A stretch of DNA of 64,000 nucleotides from Methylomonas aurea (GTDB lineage: Bacteria > Pseudomonadota > Gammaproteobacteria > Methylococcales > Methylomonadaceae). The stretch is taken from assembly GCF_024505045.1 (NCBI RefSeq), contig NZ_JANIBM010000012.1, positions 51,718 to 115,717 of the forward strand, in the 5' to 3' direction. Position 1 is the first letter of the stretch. Each line of letters begins with the position of its first letter. The notes below the pieces were generated by a model. That model saw nothing but the letters and a program-made list of their open reading frames with translations, was not told the origin of the DNA and ran no database searches. A program made the translations under genes and the position numbers. This document shows positions 26,061-35,520 of this stretch, piece by piece.

Positions 26061-28588
26061 AAATCCTCTGTGTCGAAGACAACGACGATTCGCGTTATTT
26101 GCTTGAGGCCCTATTAGGTGCCCAACACCACCAAGTCCTCAGCGTCGCTGACGGCGAGGCCGCTTGGCAACTGTTGCAGGAGCAAGCGGTCGATTTGATT
26201 ATTTCCGACATCATGATGCCGAAGCTGGACGGCTTTGACTTGTGCTATCGGGTCAAGAGAGAAGCCGGATTGGCGGCGACGCCGTTTGTATTCTATTCGG
26301 CATCGTACACGCAGCCAGGCGATATTCGTTTCGCGTTGCGGCTGGGAGCGGACCGATTTTTGATTAAACCGGTGCCGCCCGAGCAACTGTTGGCGGAGCT
26401 GGACGCTATTTGTGCCAAAACGAAGGAGCGGGGCGCGGCTAGCCAGCAGTTGGGCGAGCATGAGTTTCTGATCGGTCATGCCGAGCGCATGGGGCAAAAG
26501 CTCAGCAGCATTCATCAGCGATTGGATCGGGCCAACGCCCGGTTGGAGCAAACTCGTCAGGAACTCAGCGAGGCCCGGCGACTATTGGGTTTGTTGGTGG
26601 ACCACAGCAGCGACGCCGTATTGGTGGTCGATACTACCGGCCGGTTTTTGTCCAGCAATGCCAGTCTGCAAAAACTGCTAAATCGGCATGTGTTGCCAAC
26701 CGCGTTGGTGGATATTTTGCCCGCCGCCCATTGCCAGGAATTGCTGGGTCTCGTCGCCAGCGAGACCCAGTCGCCTTGCGATTTCCATGAGGTACTGGCG
26801 ATAGGGGAGGCTAGGGTATTCGTCACCGCGTTGCCGGTCAGTTATCAGGGCGAGGCGGCTTTGCTGCTATTGCTGCGAAATTTGCGCGGCTACGCCGAAT
26901 TTGCCACCCGGCATTTATTGGATCAGCACGTGCTGAAAAATCTGACCGAAGGCGTGATGATCACCAACGCCGACAACAAAATCATTTCGGTCAATCCGGC
27001 GTTTACCCGGATCACCGGCTACAGCGAATACGAGGTGCTGGGCAAAAATCCGCGTTTTTTGAAATCGGGCAGCCAAGATCTGGCGTTTTATCGGCGCATG
27101 TGGTCGACGCTCTTGACCGAGGACCAGTGGCAGGGGGAAATCTGGAACCGCCGGAAAAATGCCGAATTGTATCCGGAGTGGCTATTCATCAGCGCCGTGC
27201 GGGATGATGCCGGCGCGATTCAGTTTTACGTGGGGATTTTCAACGATATCAGCGAACACGAGGAAGCGCGGCGCCATATCGAGCATCTGGCGCACCACGA
27301 TCCCCTGACCGATACGCCGAATCGCACTTTGCTGCGCTATCGATTGAGTGATGCGCTGGTGCACGCGTGCCGCGACCAGCGCAATGTGGCTTTGTTATTT
27401 CTGGATGTGGACCGGTTCAAGAGCATCAACGATTCGCTCGGCCACCACGTTGGCGATGAAGTCATCAAGATCGTCTCCCAGCGTCTGAAAACCAGCGTGC
27501 GCCAGGCCGATACCGTCGGGCGGCAGGGCGGCGACGAGTTCGTGTTGGTGTTGGCCGAGCTAAACAGCCGCGAGGTCGTCAACCGCATTGCCGACAAGAT
27601 CATGCGCGCGATTGCCCAGCCTTGCCTGATCGACGGTCGGGAGGTACATGTCACGTGCAGCATCGGCATTGCGGTCTATCCCCAGGATGGCGAGGACGAA
27701 ACCGCCTTGATCAAGAATGCCGACGCCGCGTTATACAAGGCCAAAGCCGAGGGGCGCAACAATTACCAGTTTTACTCGGCGGATTTGAATCGCGCTTCCG
27801 AACAGCGTCTGGAGCTGGAAACGGCTTTGCGCCATGCTGTCGAACGCGACCAGCTGCGCTTGGTTTATCAGCCGCAATACCGCCTGGCGGACGGCAGGTT
27901 GGTCGGTTGCGAGGTGTTGGCCCGGTGGCGGCATCCCGAGCTCGGCGAGGTGCCTCCGGGCGAATTCATTCCGTTGGCCGAGGAAACCGGACAAATCAAC
28001 GCGATCGGCGAATGGATTCTGCGGCGGGCTTGTGAGCAGGCTGGTGCCTGGCGCCAGGCCGGTTTGCCGGAGTTGACGTTCGCGGTGAACCTGTCCGCCA
28101 TCCAGTTCCGCCGTCCGACCTTGACCAGCGAGGTTGGCGAAATTCTGGATCAAACCGGCTTGCCGGCCAGCCAGTTGGAACTGGAGTTGACCGAGGGCAT
28201 TTTGATGCGCGAGGCCCACAATACGCTGGAGACCTTGCGCCTGTTCAAGGGTATGGGCATCGAATTGTCGATTGACGACTTCGGCACCGGTTATTCGAAT
28301 CTCGCCTATTTGAACCGGTTTTCAGTCGATAAATTGAAGATCGACCAATCGTTTGTACGCGGCCTACCTAATAATCCGAATGATCTGGCCATCGTTCAGG
28401 CCATCATCCAGATGGCACACAGCCTGGGTTTGACGGTGATCGCAGAAGGAGTCGAGACCGCGGATCAACGCGACGTGTTGATTGAAAACGGCTGCGATCA
28501 AGCTCAAGGCTACTGGTTTGCCAAGCCGTTGGAAGTCGATGAATTCGAACGGTTGTGGCAAAGCCGGCCCGATTGTTATGGCCGTTAG
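26057..28588 (+). CDS. Receiver-PAS-GGDEF-EAL c-di-GMP signalling protein
   Basis: An 843-residue protein. Receiver about 1-120 with D51; coiled coil about 130-180; a PAS-like region about 185-285; a clear PAS with PAC about 290-400 (VMITNADNKIISVNPAFTRI); a GGDEF domain with intact GGDEF at 491-495; and an EAL domain about 585-835 whose signature reads EVL (619-621), with the downstream LKIDQSFVRG and GVETADQ motifs present. EVL is a common active variant, so both cyclase and phosphodiesterase activity are possible. Coupled to the upstream kinase, which presumably phosphorylates it. Confidence 0.93.
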   Translation: MKILCVEDNDDSRYLLEALLGAQHHQVLSVADGEAAWQLLQEQAVDLIISDIMMPKLDGFDLCYRVKREAGLAATPFVFYSASYTQPGDIRFALRLGADRFLIKPVPPEQLLAELDAICAKTKERGAASQQLGEHEFLIGHAERMGQKLSSIHQRLDRANARLEQTRQELSEARRLLGLLVDHSSDAVLVVDTTGRFLSSNASLQKLLNRHVLPTALVDILPAAHCQELLGLVASETQSPCDFHEVLAIGEARVFVTALPVSYQGEAALLLLLRNLRGYAEFATRHLLDQHVLKNLTEGVMITNADNKIISVNPAFTRITGYSEYEVLGKNPRFLKSGSQDLAFYRRMWSTLLTEDQWQGEIWNRRKNAELYPEWLFISAVRDDAGAIQFYVGIFNDISEHEEARRHIEHLAHHDPLTDTPNRTLLRYRLSDALVHACRDQRNVALLFLDVDRFKSINDSLGHHVGDEVIKIVSQRLKTSVRQADTVGRQGGDEFVLVLAELNSREVVNRIADKIMRAIAQPCLIDGREVHVTCSIGIAVYPQDGEDETALIKNADAALYKAKAEGRNNYQFYSADLNRASEQRLELETALRHAVERDQLRLVYQPQYRLADGRLVGCEVLARWRHPELGEVPPGEFIPLAEETGQINAIGEWILRRACEQAGAWRQAGLPELTFAVNLSAIQFRRPTLTSEVGEILDQTGLPASQLELELTEGILMREAHNTLETLRLFKGMGIELSIDDFGTGYSNLAYLNRFSVDKLKIDQSFVRGLPNNPNDLAIVQAIIQMAHSLGLTVIAEGVETADQRDVLIENGCDQAQGYWFAKPLEVDEFERLWQSRPDCYGR

Positions 28589-28720
28589 GTCACGAAGGGG
28601 GCGGGTTTCCCGGTCGCACCTCGCCTAAGCTTGATCATTGCCCGGACGAGCTTGGTCTGTGCGGCTCCGTTTATCCGGCCGCCGGCCGTTTCAGCTAATG
28701 TGAAATCGATTTTTATCATC

Positions 28721-28726
28721 TATAAT
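28721..28726 (+). promoter_or_regulatory. Likely -10 element of the ftsK promoter
   Basis: A perfect TATAAT lies 38 bases before the ftsK start, inside an A/T-rich stretch in otherwise G/C-rich DNA. No good -35 hexamer stands at 16-18 bases upstream, so an extended or activated promoter is possible. Confidence 0.5.
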
Positions 28727-28763
28727 CAGGTTTTCGTTACGCTTTTATCGTGAGCCGATACCC

Positions 28764-31076
28764 ATGGTTGCTGTTGTGGAAGAGAGAGACGCGCGAGGAT
28801 ATCGCGAAATCGCATTGCTGGGCTGTTCCTGCTTCGCACTGTTCTTTTTGATTGCCTTACTGACCTTCAACTCCAACGATCCGGGTTGGAGCCATAGCAC
28901 GTCCTACCAATCGATCAGCAACGCCTGCGGCGTGTTCGGTGCCTGGCTGGCCGATTTCGTGTTGAGCTTTCTCGGTTTGATGGCCTATCTGATTCCGGTC
29001 ATGGTGTTCTGGTACGGCTACATGGTCTATCAGGGTCCGAACCAACAACAGGCCAGCCAGTGGTTGGTCGCGGCGCGCTCGATCGGTTTTCTGGCTACCG
29101 TCGTGTCCGGTTCGGCAATTTTGTTTTTACACCTGCATTTTCTGCGCACCAAAGTCGATCTGCCGGAAAGTCCGGGCGGCATTTTGGGCCGGGAAATCGG
29201 CGACGCGCTGGTGCATTTGTTGGGCAATTCCGGCTCGACCTTGCTGTTGCTGGCGATTTTCATGACCGGTGTAACCATGTTTACCGGCTTGTCCTGGCTG
29301 ATGGTGATGAGTTTGATCGGCAAATGCGCAATGAGCGCTTGCTCGGTTGTCGGCCGCCAAGCTGTGACCGGTGCCGAACGTTATCGCAGCAGCGAAAAAC
29401 CGGTGCGGGCCGAAGCCAAAAAAGTGCGGATCAAACCGGAAACCAAAGCCGAATCCAGAACAGACGAAGCGCCGCGCGCCAAACCGCAAATTCAGGTCGT
29501 GGAATCCGTGTCCGCCAAGCCCGCCGAAACGGTCAGGCCGCTGCGGCGTAAGGACAGCAAGGCCTTGGAAAATTTGGACGACAGCGCGTTCCTGAACGCA
29601 TTGCCGCCGTTGTCGTTGCTGGACAAGCGCGAGATCAAGGTCAAACGCTATTCGAAAACCGAGTTGGAGGAAATTTCGCGTCAGGTCGAGGACGTTTTGA
29701 ACGATTACGGCATTGCCGCCGAAGTGGAAGCGGTGTTGCCGGGTCCGGTTATCACCCGTTTCGAATTGCGGCTTGCCGCCGGCGTCAAGGTCAGCCGGAT
29801 CAGCAGTCTGGCCAAGGACTTGGCGCGCGGCCTGTCGGTGACCAGCGTGCGTATCGTCGAAATCATCGAAGGCAAATCCGTTATCGGTCTGGAAATTCCG
29901 AACCAGGAGCGGGAAATGGTGTCGCTACGCGATTTGCTGGTATCGGACGAATTCGAGCGGGCCAAATCCAAGCTCAGCATCGCGATGGGCAAGGACATCG
30001 CCGGCACCCCGGTGGTGGCCGACCTGGCGAAAATGCCGCATGCGTTGGTGGCCGGTACCACCGGTTCCGGTAAGTCGGTAGCGATCAATACCATGATTCT
30101 GAGTTTGCTGTACAAAGCCAAGCCGGAAGACGTGCGGATGATCATGATCGACCCGAAGATGTTGGAGTTGTCGGTGTACGAAGGCATCCCGCATTTGCTG
30201 ACGCCGGTCGTTACCGATATGAAGGATGCCCAGAACGCCTTGCGTTGGGCGGTGGCGGAAATGGAGCGGCGCTACAAATTGATGTCGAAAGTCGGCGTGC
30301 GCAATCTGGCCGGTTACAACCATGCCATCAAGGAAGCCGAAGCGGCCGGCCAACCGATCCGCGATCCGCTGTTCAATCCGCAAACCCCGATTCCATTGGA
30401 TGATTATCCCTATCTGACCACGTTGCCCAGTATCGTCATCATTATCGACGAGTTGGCCGACATGATGATGGTGGTGGGCAAGAAGGTCGAGGAACTGATC
30501 GCGCGTTTGGCGCAAAAAGCCCGCGCTGCCGGCATCCATTTGGTGTTGGCGACCCAGCGGCCGTCGGTGGACGTCTTGACCGGGTTGATCAAGGCCAACG
30601 TGCCGACCCGGATTTCGTTTCAGGTCTCTTCGCGCATCGATTCGCGGACCATTATCGACCAGGGTGGTGCCGAAGCTCTATTGGGCAACGGCGACATGCT
30701 GTTCCTACCATCCGGCACCAGCATTCCGTTGCGCGCTCACGGCGCCTTCGTCGACGACCACGAAGTACATCGGGTGGTCGAGTTCATGAAAAAAACCGGA
30801 CCGACCGACTACCTGGACGAAATTACCCAGGAACGCACCGACAGCGGCGAAGTGGCGGGCTTGGACGGGGAAGACAGCGAGTCCGACCCGTTGTACGACG
30901 AAGCGGTGGCCTTCGTCACCGAGTCGCGCAAGGCTTCGATTTCCAGCGTCCAGCGCCGCTTTAAAATCGGTTACAACCGCGCGGCGCGGATTATCGAAGA
31001 CATGGAAAACGCCGGCGTGGTCAGTTCGCCGGAAACCAACGGCTCCCGCGAAGTGCTGGCGCCGCCGCCGCGCTGA
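28764..31076 (+). CDS. ftsK: DNA translocase FtsK
   Basis: Septum-located motor of 770 residues that pumps DNA and activates XerCD at dif. The N-terminal membrane domain has four helices (about 17-185), the linker is short and charged (about 200-270), and the motor domain carries Walker A GTTGSGKS (431-438) and Walker [13 protein letters not shown]. The C-terminal gamma winged helix (about 710-770, [11 protein letters not shown] ... [13 protein letters not shown]) reads KOPS sequences. The linker is much shorter than in E. coli FtsK, as in many bacteria. Confidence 0.97.
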   Translation: MVAVVEERDARGYREIALLGCSCFALFFLIALLTFNSNDPGWSHSTSYQSISNACGVFGAWLADFVLSFLGLMAYLIPVMVFWYGYMVYQGPNQQQASQWLVAARSIGFLATVVSGSAILFLHLHFLRTKVDLPESPGGILGREIGDALVHLLGNSGSTLLLLAIFMTGVTMFTGLSWLMVMSLIGKCAMSACSVVGRQAVTGAERYRSSEKPVRAEAKKVRIKPETKAESRTDEAPRAKPQIQVVESVSAKPAETVRPLRRKDSKALENLDDSAFLNALPPLSLLDKREIKVKRYSKTELEEISRQVEDVLNDYGIAAEVEAVLPGPVITRFELRLAAGVKVSRISSLAKDLARGLSVTSVRIVEIIEGKSVIGLEIPNQEREMVSLRDLLVSDEFERAKSKLSIAMGKDIAGTPVVADLAKMPHALVAGTTGSGKSVAINTMILSLLYKAKPEDVRMIMIDPKMLELSVYEGIPHLLTPVVTDMKDAQNALRWAVAEMERRYKLMSKVGVRNLAGYNHAIKEAEAAGQPIRDPLFNPQTPIPLDDYPYLTTLPSIVIIIDELADMMMVVGKKVEELIARLAQKARAAGIHLVLATQRPSVDVLTGLIKANVPTRISFQVSSRIDSRTIIDQGGAEALLGNGDMLFLPSGTSIPLRAHGAFVDDHEVHRVVEFMKKTGPTDYLDEITQERTDSGEVAGLDGEDSESDPLYDEAVAFVTESRKASISSVQRRFKIGYNRAARIIEDMENAGVVSSPETNGSREVLAPPPR

Positions 31077-31081
31077 AGCGG

Positions 31082-31276
31082 ATGAATCCCGCCATCGGCG
31101 CTTTGCTGGCCATCCTTGCCGTATCGGCGTTGGGCGGCTGGCTGCTGAGCCGTAACAAACCGGTCGAAAAACCGGTTAAAGCCATGTTGTTCGTCGGTTA
31201 TTTTTGGGGCTTGGCTTTTTCTTTATTGATATTGGCGGTGCTGGCCTACTTGGGCTGGCAGCGTTTTGCGATCTAA
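31082..31276 (+). CDS. Small two-helix membrane protein, function unknown
   Basis: A 64-residue protein with hydrophobic helices at about 4-22 and 38-60 separated by a basic loop (SRNKPVEKPVK). It starts five bases after the ftsK stop, and its stop overlaps the next start by one base, so it is part of an ftsK-SemiSWEET transcription unit. I do not recognise the family. The tight packing and clean two-helix pattern support it being real. Confidence 0.6.
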   Translation: MNPAIGALLAILAVSALGGWLLSRNKPVEKPVKAMLFVGYFWGLAFSLLILAVLAYLGWQRFAI

Positions 31277-31542
31277 TGACTATGAATTCCGATTGGATAG
31301 GCTATCTGGCCGCGGCGCTGACCACCGCTTCGTTTTTGCCGCAGGCGGTGATGACCGTCAAAACCCGCGATACCTCGTCGCTGTCATTGGGCATGTACAG
31401 CCTGTTTACATTGGGTGTGCTGTTGTGGCTGATTTACGGCGTGTTTCTGGCGAACTGGGCGATTATTATTGCCAACGCCGTGACATTCTTGCTGGCCGCG
31501 GCGATTCTGGCGGTTAAGCTGCATAACTCGCTGCGCAAATAG
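31276..31542 (+). CDS. SemiSWEET-type sugar transporter
   Basis: An 88-residue membrane protein with three helices forming half of a SWEET/PQ-loop transporter, which works as a dimer. The hallmark FLPQAVMTVKTRDTSSLS contains the PQ motif in helix 1, followed by the GMYSLFTLGVLLWLIYG helix with the conserved tyrosines and tryptophan. Bacterial SemiSWEETs carry sugars such as sucrose or glucose by facilitated diffusion; the substrate here is unknown. The ATG overlaps the previous stop by one base; an alternative start is the ATG six bases further. Confidence 0.88.
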   Translation: MTMNSDWIGYLAAALTTASFLPQAVMTVKTRDTSSLSLGMYSLFTLGVLLWLIYGVFLANWAIIIANAVTFLLAAAILAVKLHNSLRK

Positions 31543-31652
31543 CGCCGGGTGTTTCCGGTGTTGCCAATATTCGGCGGACAGAAATCCGTCGTATCAGCCA
31601 TAACTTGCTACAATGCGCGCCCTTCCGATCCGCATGGTAAAGGCTGCAGCCA

Positions 31653-32189
31653 ATGAAAGTAAGAGAAAAACGACACGGTCTGGTATTGGTACATACCGGT
31701 GAAGGCAAGGGCAAGTCGTCCAGCGCGTTCGGCATGGTGTTTCGTGCCGCGGGTTGGGGCATGAAGGTTTGCGTGATCCAGTTTATCAAGGGCCAGTGGC
31801 AGACCGGCGAACAGAAGGCGGCGACTCGCTTCGACGAGATCGAGTGGCATGCACTGGGCGACGGCTTTACCTGGGACACCAAAAATCCGGAGCAGGATAT
31901 CAAGACCAGTCGCGAGATCTGGGAGTTTGCCAAACAGAAGATCCAGTCGGAACAATTCGATCTGGTCGTGTTGGACGAAATCAACTACTGCTGCGGCTAC
32001 GGCTGGATCAGCGGCCAGGAAATCGCCGATTTCGTTCGTCAGCATAAACCCGGTTGGCTGCATTTGGTGCTGACCGGGCGCAATGCGGCGCCTGAAGTGA
32101 TCGAAGTCGCCGACACCGTTACCGAAATGACCCGTATCAAACACGCCTACCAGGCCGGAATCAAAGCCGAGCAGGGCGTTGAATTTTAA
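31653..32189 (+). CDS. cobO: Cob(I)alamin adenosyltransferase, CobO/BtuR type
   Basis: A 178-residue enzyme that adenosylates corrinoids in cobalamin synthesis or salvage. The P-loop is unusual for this family and present as TGEGKGKSSSA (15-25). GWGMKVCVIQFIKGQW and the LVVLDEINYCCGYGWIS region are further signatures; the C-terminus has LTGRNAAPEVIEVADTVTEM. Length fits the family. No other cobalamin gene is nearby, so it may serve salvage. Confidence 0.94.
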   Translation: MKVREKRHGLVLVHTGEGKGKSSSAFGMVFRAAGWGMKVCVIQFIKGQWQTGEQKAATRFDEIEWHALGDGFTWDTKNPEQDIKTSREIWEFAKQKIQSEQFDLVVLDEINYCCGYGWISGQEIADFVRQHKPGWLHLVLTGRNAAPEVIEVADTVTEMTRIKHAYQAGIKAEQGVEF

Positions 32190-32251
32190 GCTGAAAAAAA
32201 ACCGGGCTTCTGGCAAAATTGCCGCCTTTTTCAATCCAGGCAAAGACCACT

Positions 32252-32662
32252 ATGCAACAAGCAATCGAATTGATCAAAAAGTACTATCAAGCATTCAACG
32301 ACGGCGACATGGACACATTCCTGAGCTTGTTGACCGATGACGTGGTGCACGACATCAATCAAGGCGGCCGCGAGCAAGGTAAGGCCGCATTCGGCGAATT
32401 CATGAAAAAAATGAATCATCACTATAAAGAACAATTGGTAGACATGGTGGTGATGGCCAACGAGGACGGTAGCCGTGGCGCCGCCGAATTCGTCGTCTTG
32501 GGCGAATATCTGAATACCGACGAAGGCTTGCCGGAAGCCAACGGTCAGACTTATCGTCTGCCTGCCGGCGCATTCTTCGAAATCCGCGACGGTAAAGTCG
32601 CCCGCATCACCAATTACTACAATCTCGGCGACTGGATTGCCCAGGTCGATCCACAAGCCTAA
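32252..32662 (+). CDS. NTF2/SnoaL-like protein, ketosteroid-isomerase family
   Basis: A 136-residue cone-shaped alpha+beta barrel protein of the NTF2-like superfamily. The N-terminal helix IKKYYQAFNDGDMDTFLSLL, cited here as YYQAFNDGDMDTFL, is typical, and the C-terminal strands contain FEIRDGKVARITNYYNL. Related proteins are isomerases, cyclases or ligand-binding proteins; no catalytic assignment is safe. The frame is open from 32219 but the ATG at 32252 begins the first helix and is the more usual start. Confidence 0.8.
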   Translation: MQQAIELIKKYYQAFNDGDMDTFLSLLTDDVVHDINQGGREQGKAAFGEFMKKMNHHYKEQLVDMVVMANEDGSRGAAEFVVLGEYLNTDEGLPEANGQTYRLPAGAFFEIRDGKVARITNYYNLGDWIAQVDPQA

Positions 32663-32768
32663 ACGCTTTGCAACCGGCGCATTGCTGCTACCGGCCATTT
32701 AGCTTAGAATCCGGGGCCTGAGGTTTCGGATTTGCTTTGAAAATAACTACAAACAGAGGAGAGCAACA

Positions 32769-33131
32769 ATGGGCGAAATACAAAAAGCTATGATCGCTGT
32801 GGTGGGTGTGTTCGTGGTCGGTTTCATTCTGGTGGGCGCCAGCAAGGAGCAAAGCAACGAAGAGAAGGAAGCCGCGTCGCAGATCCGATCCTTGGTAGCC
32901 ATGCAGGAAATGGCCAACCAAAAATGCCCGAAATTGATTCAAAACAAAACCGGCACCCAGGTGTATTTCCCGTCCAAGACCGATACCGACAAAGCCACTT
33001 ACGTGACGATGGAGTGGGTGGGCGAGCCGGGTTCCAACTTTAAAACCGCATCCTGCACGCTGCATTTGTCGCTGGGCGGCGTATCGAAGTTGGTCATCGA
33101 CGATAAAGTCTTGATCGACAAGAAAATTTAA
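32769..33131 (+). CDS. Membrane-anchored small protein, function unknown
   Basis: A 120-residue protein with one N-terminal helix (AMIAVVGVFVVGFILVGA, about 7-24) followed by a charged, probably periplasmic domain. Two cysteines (KCPKL and ASCTLHL) could form a disulfide. A strong GAGGAGA ribosome-binding site precedes the ATG. I do not recognise the family. It is followed by a terminator-like hairpin, so it is likely monocistronic. Confidence 0.65.
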   Translation: MGEIQKAMIAVVGVFVVGFILVGASKEQSNEEKEAASQIRSLVAMQEMANQKCPKLIQNKTGTQVYFPSKTDTDKATYVTMEWVGEPGSNFKTASCTLHLSLGGVSKLVIDDKVLIDKKI

Positions 33132-33137
33132 GTGCGG

Positions 33138-33169
33138 ACGGCGTTTATGCGTTTTTGCGTAAACGCCGT
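33138..33169 (+). terminator. Hairpin terminator after the small membrane protein
   Basis: ACGGCGTTTATGC (33138-33150) pairs with GCGTAAACGCCGT (33157-33169), 13 bp with a single G-T pair, around a GTTTTT loop. It starts 7 bases after the stop codon. T-rich sequence follows only weakly. Confidence 0.65.
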
Positions 33170-33410
33170 TTCCGTATCGGCCGGTTCCGCGTGGTTTTTT
33201 GCCGAAGCGGGGCCGTCTTACAACTTGCAAGCTGCGAATTTGCTAGTCTTTCGCCCCTATTCCAGTTCCGCGCGTTCGGCCGGATCGATCCGATTTAACC
33301 GAATTGTCGCGCATTTCGTCCAAAATACGGGCGACGTTAGCCTGATCCTTGCTGCAGCCGCAGCCGAGTTCCATACTTAGTCCCGTTCGCAATTTAAGAG
33401 GTGAATCGAT

Positions 33411-33737
33411 ATGGCGGATAACACCGTCCACAAAGGTATTTTAAAAACCTGGAAAGACGATAGAGGTTTTGGCTTTATTCAGCCGGATGGCGGCGATAAA
33501 GACATTTTTATCCATATTTCATCGCTGAAAGGTATGGCGCGGCGGCCACAGCGCGGCGATGTGATTGTCTACCGCGTAGCTCGGGAAGCCGACGGCAAGT
33601 TGAAAGCGGTAGATGCCAGCATCGAAGGCGTGGCCTATCAGGCTACGCCATCCAAGCCCGTTAAAATCTGGCGTTGGCTGGTAGCGCTGTTGCTGGGTTT
33701 GATCAGCGCCGCGGCCGCGGCTTATTTCTACCGGTAA
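33411..33737 (+). CDS. Cold-shock domain protein with C-terminal membrane helix
   Basis: A 108-residue fusion: a cold-shock domain (about 6-70) with RNP1-like DRGFGFIQPDG and RNP2-like DIFIHISSL, followed by a single hydrophobic helix (WLVALLLGLISAAAAAYFYR, 20 residues). The nucleic-acid-binding part would face the cytoplasm at the membrane surface. Related proteins combine this domain with longer DUF1294 membrane regions; here only one helix is left. AAGAGGTG precedes the ATG. The 241-base gap before it holds an uncertain short frame on the minus strand (33243-33374). Confidence 0.85.
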   Translation: MADNTVHKGILKTWKDDRGFGFIQPDGGDKDIFIHISSLKGMARRPQRGDVIVYRVAREADGKLKAVDASIEGVAYQATPSKPVKIWRWLVALLLGLISAAAAAYFYR

Positions 33738-33787
33738 TACGGCCTGCCGGCCCACGACCGCATTTTTTAGGATTCCAGGCATAACAG

Positions 33788-34423
33788 ATGGATTGGCTAC
33801 ATTATCTGCTCGACGTTTTGTTACACATCGATAAACATCTGGCCGAATTGATCGGCGAATACGGCGTGGTCACCTATGCGATTTTGTTCGCCGTGATCTT
33901 CGTCGAAACGGGTTTTGTGGTAATGCCGTTTCTGCCCGGCGATTCCTTGTTGTTTGCCGCCGGTGCCTTTGTCGCGGTGGATGCGCTTAATCTACCGACA
34001 TTGCTGGCGGTGATGAGCGTTGCCGCTGTGTTGGGCGACACGGTCAATTATTGGGTCGGGCGTAGCGTCGGTAAGCGCGCTTACTCGTTGAGTTGGGTTA
34101 ACCGGCAGCATCTGGAACGGGCGCAAACCTTTTACGAAACTTACGGCGCCAAAACCATTGTGCTAGCGCGTTTCGTGCCGATTGTTCGCACATTTGCGCC
34201 GTTCGTCGCCGGCATCGGCCAGATGCCGTACGGTTATTTCTTCCTGTACAACGTTGCCGGTGGCTTGGCCTGGGTCTTGATTTGCGTGTTTGCCGGTTTT
34301 TTCTTTGGCAACATTCCGGTCATCAAACAAAATTTCGAGCTGGCGATTCTGGCCATTGTGCTGATGTCGATCACACCTATTGCAATCGAGCTCTGGAAAG
34401 CGCGCAGACAGCCCGAAAATTGA
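33788..34423 (+). CDS. DedA family membrane protein
   Basis: A 211-residue inner-membrane protein of the DedA/VTT family, linked to lipid scrambling (undecaprenyl phosphate recycling) and envelope homeostasis. Conserved segments are FVETGFVVMPFLPGDSLLFAAG, quoted as FVETGFVVMPFLPGDSLL, the GDTVNYWVGRSVG motif, and the amphipathic RFVPIVRTFAPFVAGIGQM stretch with its conserved arginines. It is 18 bases upstream of the AI-2E/PerM family gene, suggesting co-transcription. Confidence 0.93.
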   Translation: MDWLHYLLDVLLHIDKHLAELIGEYGVVTYAILFAVIFVETGFVVMPFLPGDSLLFAAGAFVAVDALNLPTLLAVMSVAAVLGDTVNYWVGRSVGKRAYSLSWVNRQHLERAQTFYETYGAKTIVLARFVPIVRTFAPFVAGIGQMPYGYFFLYNVAGGLAWVLICVFAGFFFGNIPVIKQNFELAILAIVLMSITPIAIELWKARRQPEN

Positions 34424-34441
34424 ATTCAGCGGAGAAACGGT

Positions 34442-35515
34442 GTGGAGATGAGCGATTCGCAGAAGTGGTTGGTATTGGCTTTCGTCGCCGGTTTCGGTGG
34501 CTTGCTCTATTTGTTGGCACCGGTATTGATGCCGTTTGCGGTCGCCGCAATTCTGGCTTATCTGGGCGACCCCCTGGTCGACCGTCTGGAAACCCTGCAA
34601 TGGCGCGGTTGGTGCCTCAATCGCACGCTGGCCGTGATCGTGGTGTTTTCCGGCATCATCTTTACCATCGCTGCCTTGCTGGTCGTGATCATTCCTGCGC
34701 TCGAGTACCAGATCGGCGAGTTCATCGATAAATTGCCGTCTTACTTGAATTGGATCAACAAGGCTGTCATTCCGGATCTGCAGAAATACTTCGGCCGCAG
34801 TATACGTCCGCTACGGGAAGAGCAATTACTGAACATGATCCGGAACCACTGGCAAAACGGCGGCGTCGGCGAAAACCTGCTCGAATCGGTGTCGCATTCC
34901 GGCGCGGTGTTGATCGGTTGGGTCATGAATCTGGTGTTGATTCCGGTCATCACCTTTTATCTGCTGCGCGATTGGGACGAATTGGTCAGAAGAATCCACG
35001 ATTTGTTTCCGCGCCGCGCGGCCGGCACCGTGGCGAAACTGGCCGCGGAAGCCGACGACGTGTTGGGTGCCTTCATGCGCGGTCAGTTTTACGTGATGCT
35101 GGCGTTGGGAGGCATCTACAGTTTCGGTTTGTGGCTGGTCGATCTGGAATTGGCTCTGGTCATCGGCATGATGGCCGGCTTGGTCAGTTTCGTGCCCTAT
35201 ATGGGAGCGATCACCGGCATCGTGTTTGCGTGTATGTCGGCCTTGCTGCAATTTCAGGATGCGATGCACTTGGTGCCGGTAGTTGCCGTGTTTGCCGTCG
35301 GCCAAAGCATCGAAGGCATGTTGCTGACACCCTGGCTGGTCGGTAACAAGATCGGCCTGCACCCGGTCGCGGTGATGTTTGCGGTCATGGCCGGCGGCCG
35401 TTTGTTCGGGTTTTTGGGGGTGTTGCTGGCTTTGCCGGTGGCATCGGTGGTGATGGTGCTGCTGCGCCATATCCACGAGCGTTACACTTTCAGCGGTTTC
35501 TACAGCAACGGTTAG
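34442..35515 (+). CDS. AI-2E/PerM family transporter
   Basis: A 357-residue membrane protein with the family pattern: two N-terminal helices, a soluble helical stretch (about 85-150), then five or six helices with SGAVLIGWVMNLVLIPVITFYLL (about 155-178, quoted as GWVMNLVLIPVITFYLL) and GMMAGLVSFVPYMGAITGI. Family members include the E. coli PerM and TqsA proteins; the transported substrate is unclear. I use the GTG at 34442, seven bases after GGAG; the ATG two codons later is possible. Confidence 0.9.
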   Translation: MEMSDSQKWLVLAFVAGFGGLLYLLAPVLMPFAVAAILAYLGDPLVDRLETLQWRGWCLNRTLAVIVVFSGIIFTIAALLVVIIPALEYQIGEFIDKLPSYLNWINKAVIPDLQKYFGRSIRPLREEQLLNMIRNHWQNGGVGENLLESVSHSGAVLIGWVMNLVLIPVITFYLLRDWDELVRRIHDLFPRRAAGTVAKLAAEADDVLGAFMRGQFYVMLALGGIYSFGLWLVDLELALVIGMMAGLVSFVPYMGAITGIVFACMSALLQFQDAMHLVPVVAVFAVGQSIEGMLLTPWLVGNKIGLHPVAVMFAVMAGGRLFGFLGVLLALPVASVVMVLLRHIHERYTFSGFYSNG

Positions 35516-35520
35516 CTGCG

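Noticed and set aside
33132..33380. 82-residue frame after the small membrane protein gene
   Set aside because: It begins inside a terminator-like hairpin and has no coding character.
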